Shown here: positions 5,759-7,865 of the stretch, piece by piece | Layout: every line of letters begins with the position of its first letter | Numbering within the stretch: the stretch's first letter is position 1 | Assembly (NCBI GenBank): GCA_007116755.1 | Contig: SKHU01000110.1 | Coordinates: forward strand, 1-7,865 | Origin: Alphaproteobacteria bacterium | Lineage (GTDB): Bacteria; Pseudomonadota; Alphaproteobacteria; Micavibrionales; CSBR16-224 | DNA length: 7,865 bases | Reading direction: 5' to 3' | Position numbers and translations under genes: made by a program | Notes under the pieces: generated by a model | Seen by the model: only the letters and a program-made list of their open reading frames with translations | Database searches by the model: none | Told to the model about the DNA's origin: nothing

Positions 5759-6904
5759 TTATGCCGTCAGAATTTCCCGCGCGATCAGCACGCGCATAAT
5801 CTCGTTCGTGCCTTCCAGAATCTGGTGTACGCGCAAATCGCGCAGCAATTTTTCCACCGGATAATCCTTCATATATCCATAGCCGCCGTGCAGTTGCAGC
5901 GCATCATTGACGATATCAAAACAGAGATCGGTCGCAAATTGTTTGGCCATCGCGCAAGCCGCAACCAGATCGGGCGCACCCGTATCCAGCTTCTGCGCCG
6001 CGCGCCAGACCATCAGCCGCGCCGCTTCCAGCTTTGTCGCCATATCCGCCGCCTTGAACTGCAGTGCCTGAAATTCCGCCAGTGCCCGGCCGAATTGTTT
6101 GCGTTCCCGCATATAATCAAGCGCCGCCTCCAGAGCCGCGCACGCGCCGCCCAGCGAGCAGGCGGCAATATTGACGCGTCCGCCGTTCAGCCCCTGCATG
6201 GCGATTTTAAATCCGCCGCCTTCCTCGCCCAGCAGCGCATGCTCCGGCACAAATACATTATCAAAGGTGATGCCGCGCGTCGGCTGGCTGTTCCATCCGA
6301 GTTTTTCCTCCTTGCGTCCGCAGGAGATGCCGTCCGTTTTTGCATCGACGGCAAAGGCGGAAATGCCCTTCGCCCCCTCTCCGCCCGTGCGTGCCATCAC
6401 AATCAGAATATCCGTTGCGCCCGCACCGGAAATAAAGGATTTTGCGCCGGAAATTTTCCAGCCGCCCTCTGTTTTTTCCGCGCGGGTTTTCAGATTGGCC
6501 GCATCCGAGCCGTTGGCAGGTTCCGTCAGACAATAGGAGCCGAGCTTCTCTCCCGCCGTCATCGCCGCCGCCCATTCGTTTTTCAGCGCCCCCCCTCCCC
6601 ATCGGCAGAGCATCCACGCCGTCATATTGTGAATGGTGATATAGGCGGCCGTCGACGGACAGGCTGCGGCCAGTTCCTCGACAATCAGCGCCGCATCCAG
6701 CCGCGTCAGCGCCGTGCCGCCGAATTCTTCCGGACAATACATGCCGCAAAATCCGGTTTCTCCGGCTTTGCGGATAACATCGACAGGGAAATACGCCTCC
6801 GCATCCCAGCGCGCCGCATGCGGCGCCATCTCGCCCGCAGCAAAATCACGCGCCGCATCGCGGAACGCCTGCTGGTCATCACTGAGTTCAAATGAAATCG
6901 TCAT
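5759..6904 (-). CDS. Isobutyryl-CoA dehydrogenase (ACAD8-like)
   Basis: This FAD-dependent acyl-CoA dehydrogenase most likely converts isobutyryl-CoA to methacrylyl-CoA in valine breakdown, with electrons passing to ETF. The 381-residue product has the flavin motif YCLTEPANGSD (124-134), SFISGAG (156-162), the block KLGWNSQPTR (201-210) and GLNGGRVNIAACSLG (238-252), both close to human ACAD8 as I recall it, RKQFG (268-272), LQLHGGYGY (336-344) and ILEGTNEIMR (362-371), with catalytic base E364. These blocks and the adjacent mmsB favour isobutyryl-CoA over other short-chain substrates, though some activity on 2-methylbutyryl-CoA cannot be excluded. The ATG at 6904 is preceded by only a modest ribosome site, GGGTAGAG at 6913-6920. 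It is the first gene of a two-gene operon and is divergent from lipA. Confidence 0.9.
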   Translation of the reverse strand: MTISFELSDDQQAFRDAARDFAAGEMAPHAARWDAEAYFPVDVIRKAGETGFCGMYCPEEFGGTALTRLDAALIVEELAAACPSTAAYITIHNMTAWMLCRWGGGALKNEWAAAMTAGEKLGSYCLTEPANGSDAANLKTRAEKTEGGWKISGAKSFISGAGATDILIVMARTGGEGAKGISAFAVDAKTDGISCGRKEEKLGWNSQPTRGITFDNVFVPEHALLGEEGGGFKIAMQGLNGGRVNIAACSLGGACAALEAALDYMRERKQFGRALAEFQALQFKAADMATKLEAARLMVWRAAQKLDTGAPDLVAACAMAKQFATDLCFDIVNDALQLHGGYGYMKDYPVEKLLRDLRVHQILEGTNEIMRVLIAREILTA

Positions 6905-6924
6905 GGCAGAAACTCTACCCTATC

Positions 6925-6972
6925 TTGCCGCATGATTCCAGCATGGAAAACCGTGTGTATTTTTTGCGGCAA
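6925..6972. repeat. Nested inverted repeats between the valine operon and lipA
   Basis: A perfect 8-base inverted repeat, TTGCCGCA (6925-6932) and TGCGGCAA (6965-6972), encloses 32 bases. Inside lies a second palindrome, TTCCA-GCA-TGGAA (6936-6948). They occupy the middle of the 118-base gap between two divergent genes, where shared operators are often found. No T-run follows, so it is not an intrinsic terminator. The binding protein, if any, is unknown; I do not recognise the motif. Confidence 0.4.
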
Positions 6973-6986
6973 TACGTGAAATAGAT

Positions 6987-7015
6987 TTGCATTTTTGCCC
7001 GACTCTCTTTAGATT
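6987..7015 (+). promoter_or_regulatory. Candidate lipA promoter giving a near-leaderless transcript
   Basis: TTGCAT (6987-6992) and TAGATT (7010-7015) are separated by 17 bases. The predicted transcription start is about 7021-7023, on or next to the lipA ATG at 7023. This agrees with the lack of any purine-rich ribosome site in front of lipA. If the true start codon lies further downstream, the leader would instead be conventional in length. Confidence 0.4.
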
Positions 7016-7022
7016 GCCGAAC

Positions 7023-7865
7023 ATGGAAGAGATACAAAATACAACGGAAAAAACGCGCGAACACCGCCATCCGGAAAAGCGCAACAGACCCGATAACCCG
7101 ATCCAGAAGAAACCGTCATGGATCCGGGTGAAGGCGCCTGTCTCCAAAGAATATCACGACACGCGCAAAATCATGCGCAATCTGAACCTGACGACAGTCT
7201 GTGAAGAAGCCGCCTGCCCGAATATCGGTGAGTGCTGGACAAAAAAACATGCCACATTCATGATTTTGGGAGAAATCTGCACCCGCGCCTGCTCCTTCTG
7301 CAATGTGGCGACCGGAAAGCCGGACAAGCTTGACCCGTATGAACCGCTGCGCATCGGTGTCGCCGTTGAAAAAATGGGGCTGAAACATGTTGTTGTCACT
7401 TCGGTCGATCGTGACGACCTGCCCGACGGCGGCGCGGATCACTTCGTCAAAACCATCAAGGCGATCCGCATGAAAGCGCCGGAAACGACAATCGAGATTC
7501 TCACGCCCGATTTCCGCGACAAACAGGGTGCAGCCGACACGATTGCCCGGGCCCGTCCGGATGTGTTCAATCACAATCTGGAAACCGTGCCGCGGCTTTA
7601 CCCGTCGATCCGCCCCGGATCGCGCTATTTTACCTCGCTGTCGCTGCTGCAGGAGGTTAAAAAACTTGACCCGTCGATCTTCACCAAATCCGGCATTATG
7701 GTCGGGCTGGGCGAAAGCCGCGAAGAAGTCATGCAGGTGATGGATGATCTGCGCGCCGCCGATGTCGATTTCATCACCATCGGCCAGTATCTTCAGCCGA
7801 CAAAAAAACACGCCGCCGTTGCAAAATTCGTCACACCGGAGGAATTCGACGATTACGCGCGGATT
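7023..7865 (+). CDS. lipA: Lipoyl synthase LipA (3' end cut by window)
   Basis: This radical SAM enzyme inserts two sulfur atoms, at C6 and C8 of octanoyl groups bound to the E2 subunits of 2-oxoacid dehydrogenases and to GcvH. The 281 visible residues start with a polar, charged leader (1-30) and then KPSWIRVKAP. They carry the auxiliary [4Fe-4S] cluster motif CX4CX5C (C60, C65, C71, in VCEEAACPNIGECW) and the radical-SAM cluster motif CX3CX2C (C86, C90, C93, in CTRACSFCNV). VTSVDRDDLPDGG and FNHNLETVPRLY follow, both typical of LipA. The C-terminal part with the conserved serine that ligates the auxiliary cluster lies beyond the window. No ribosome site precedes the ATG; a TTG at 7014 is in frame but overlaps the predicted -10, and the next in-frame Met is residue 51, past conserved sequence. 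The ATG is therefore preferred. Confidence 0.95.
   Translation, partial: MEEIQNTTEKTREHRHPEKRNRPDNPIQKKPSWIRVKAPVSKEYHDTRKIMRNLNLTTVCEEAACPNIGECWTKKHATFMILGEICTRACSFCNVATGKPDKLDPYEPLRIGVAVEKMGLKHVVVTSVDRDDLPDGGADHFVKTIKAIRMKAPETTIEILTPDFRDKQGAADTIARARPDVFNHNLETVPRLYPSIRPGSRYFTSLSLLQEVKKLDPSIFTKSGIMVGLGESREEVMQVMDDLRAADVDFITIGQYLQPTKKHAAVAKFVTPEEFDDYARI

Noticed and set aside
5687..6895. A 402-codon open frame on the plus strand
   Set aside because: It runs antisense through the well-supported isobutyryl-CoA dehydrogenase gene and the mmsB start. Its product is rich in Arg, His and Cys with no recognisable domain, as expected of an antisense shadow.
7116..7811. A 231-codon minus-strand open frame
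   Set aside because: It lies entirely within lipA on the opposite strand; lipA has all its cluster cysteines and is clearly the real gene.
1..7865. Defence system, mobile island, CRISPR array or biosynthetic cluster
   Set aside because: Every stretch is filled by recognisable core genes with short gaps. I saw no transposase, integrase, tRNA, attachment repeat or spaced repeats.

Overview
The window looks like ordinary chromosomal core DNA from a flagellated alphaproteobacterium. The evidence is a fliL-fliM pair with alphaproteobacterial sequence character, a small DUF6898-type protein (a family I know mainly from Alphaproteobacteria), a typical alphaproteobacterial SSB, and valine and lysine/glutarate acyl-CoA oxidation genes that resemble their mitochondrial counterparts (GCDH, ACAD8, HIBADH, ABHD10). 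The genus cannot be fixed from this sequence. No mobile element, CRISPR array, tRNA, rRNA or phage gene was seen. I found no convincing new multi-gene system; the points of interest are regulatory details and two little-studied proteins.

Layout: (1) bases 1-1712, minus strand: fliL, fliM and the first ten codons of a further gene, joined by successive ATGA stop/start overlaps and preceded by a plausible sigma70-type promoter. (2) 1875-2081, minus: a 68-residue DUF6898-like protein, divergent from gcdH (2165-3385, plus). The two promoters appear to overlap in the 83-base gap. (3) 3482-4814, plus: ssb and an ABHD10-like alpha/beta hydrolase, 49 bases apart and probably co-transcribed. (4) 4824-6904, minus: isobutyryl-CoA dehydrogenase followed by 3-hydroxyisobutyrate dehydrogenase (mmsB), an operon converging on the hydrolase with only 9 bases between stop codons. 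(5) 7023 to the window end, plus: lipA, divergent from the valine operon and cut by the window edge.

How the genes work together: FliL and FliM belong to the flagellar motor (stator-associated protein and C-ring switch). Isobutyryl-CoA dehydrogenase and MmsB are two oxidation steps of valine breakdown. The hydratase/hydrolase steps between them and the semialdehyde dehydrogenase after them must be encoded elsewhere. GcdH oxidises and decarboxylates glutaryl-CoA from lysine/tryptophan-type degradation. LipA makes the lipoyl cofactor of the 2-oxoacid dehydrogenases, including the branched-chain enzyme that produces isobutyryl-CoA, so its divergent pairing with the valine operon makes metabolic sense, although co-regulation is only inferred. 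No strong intrinsic terminator was found anywhere in the window.
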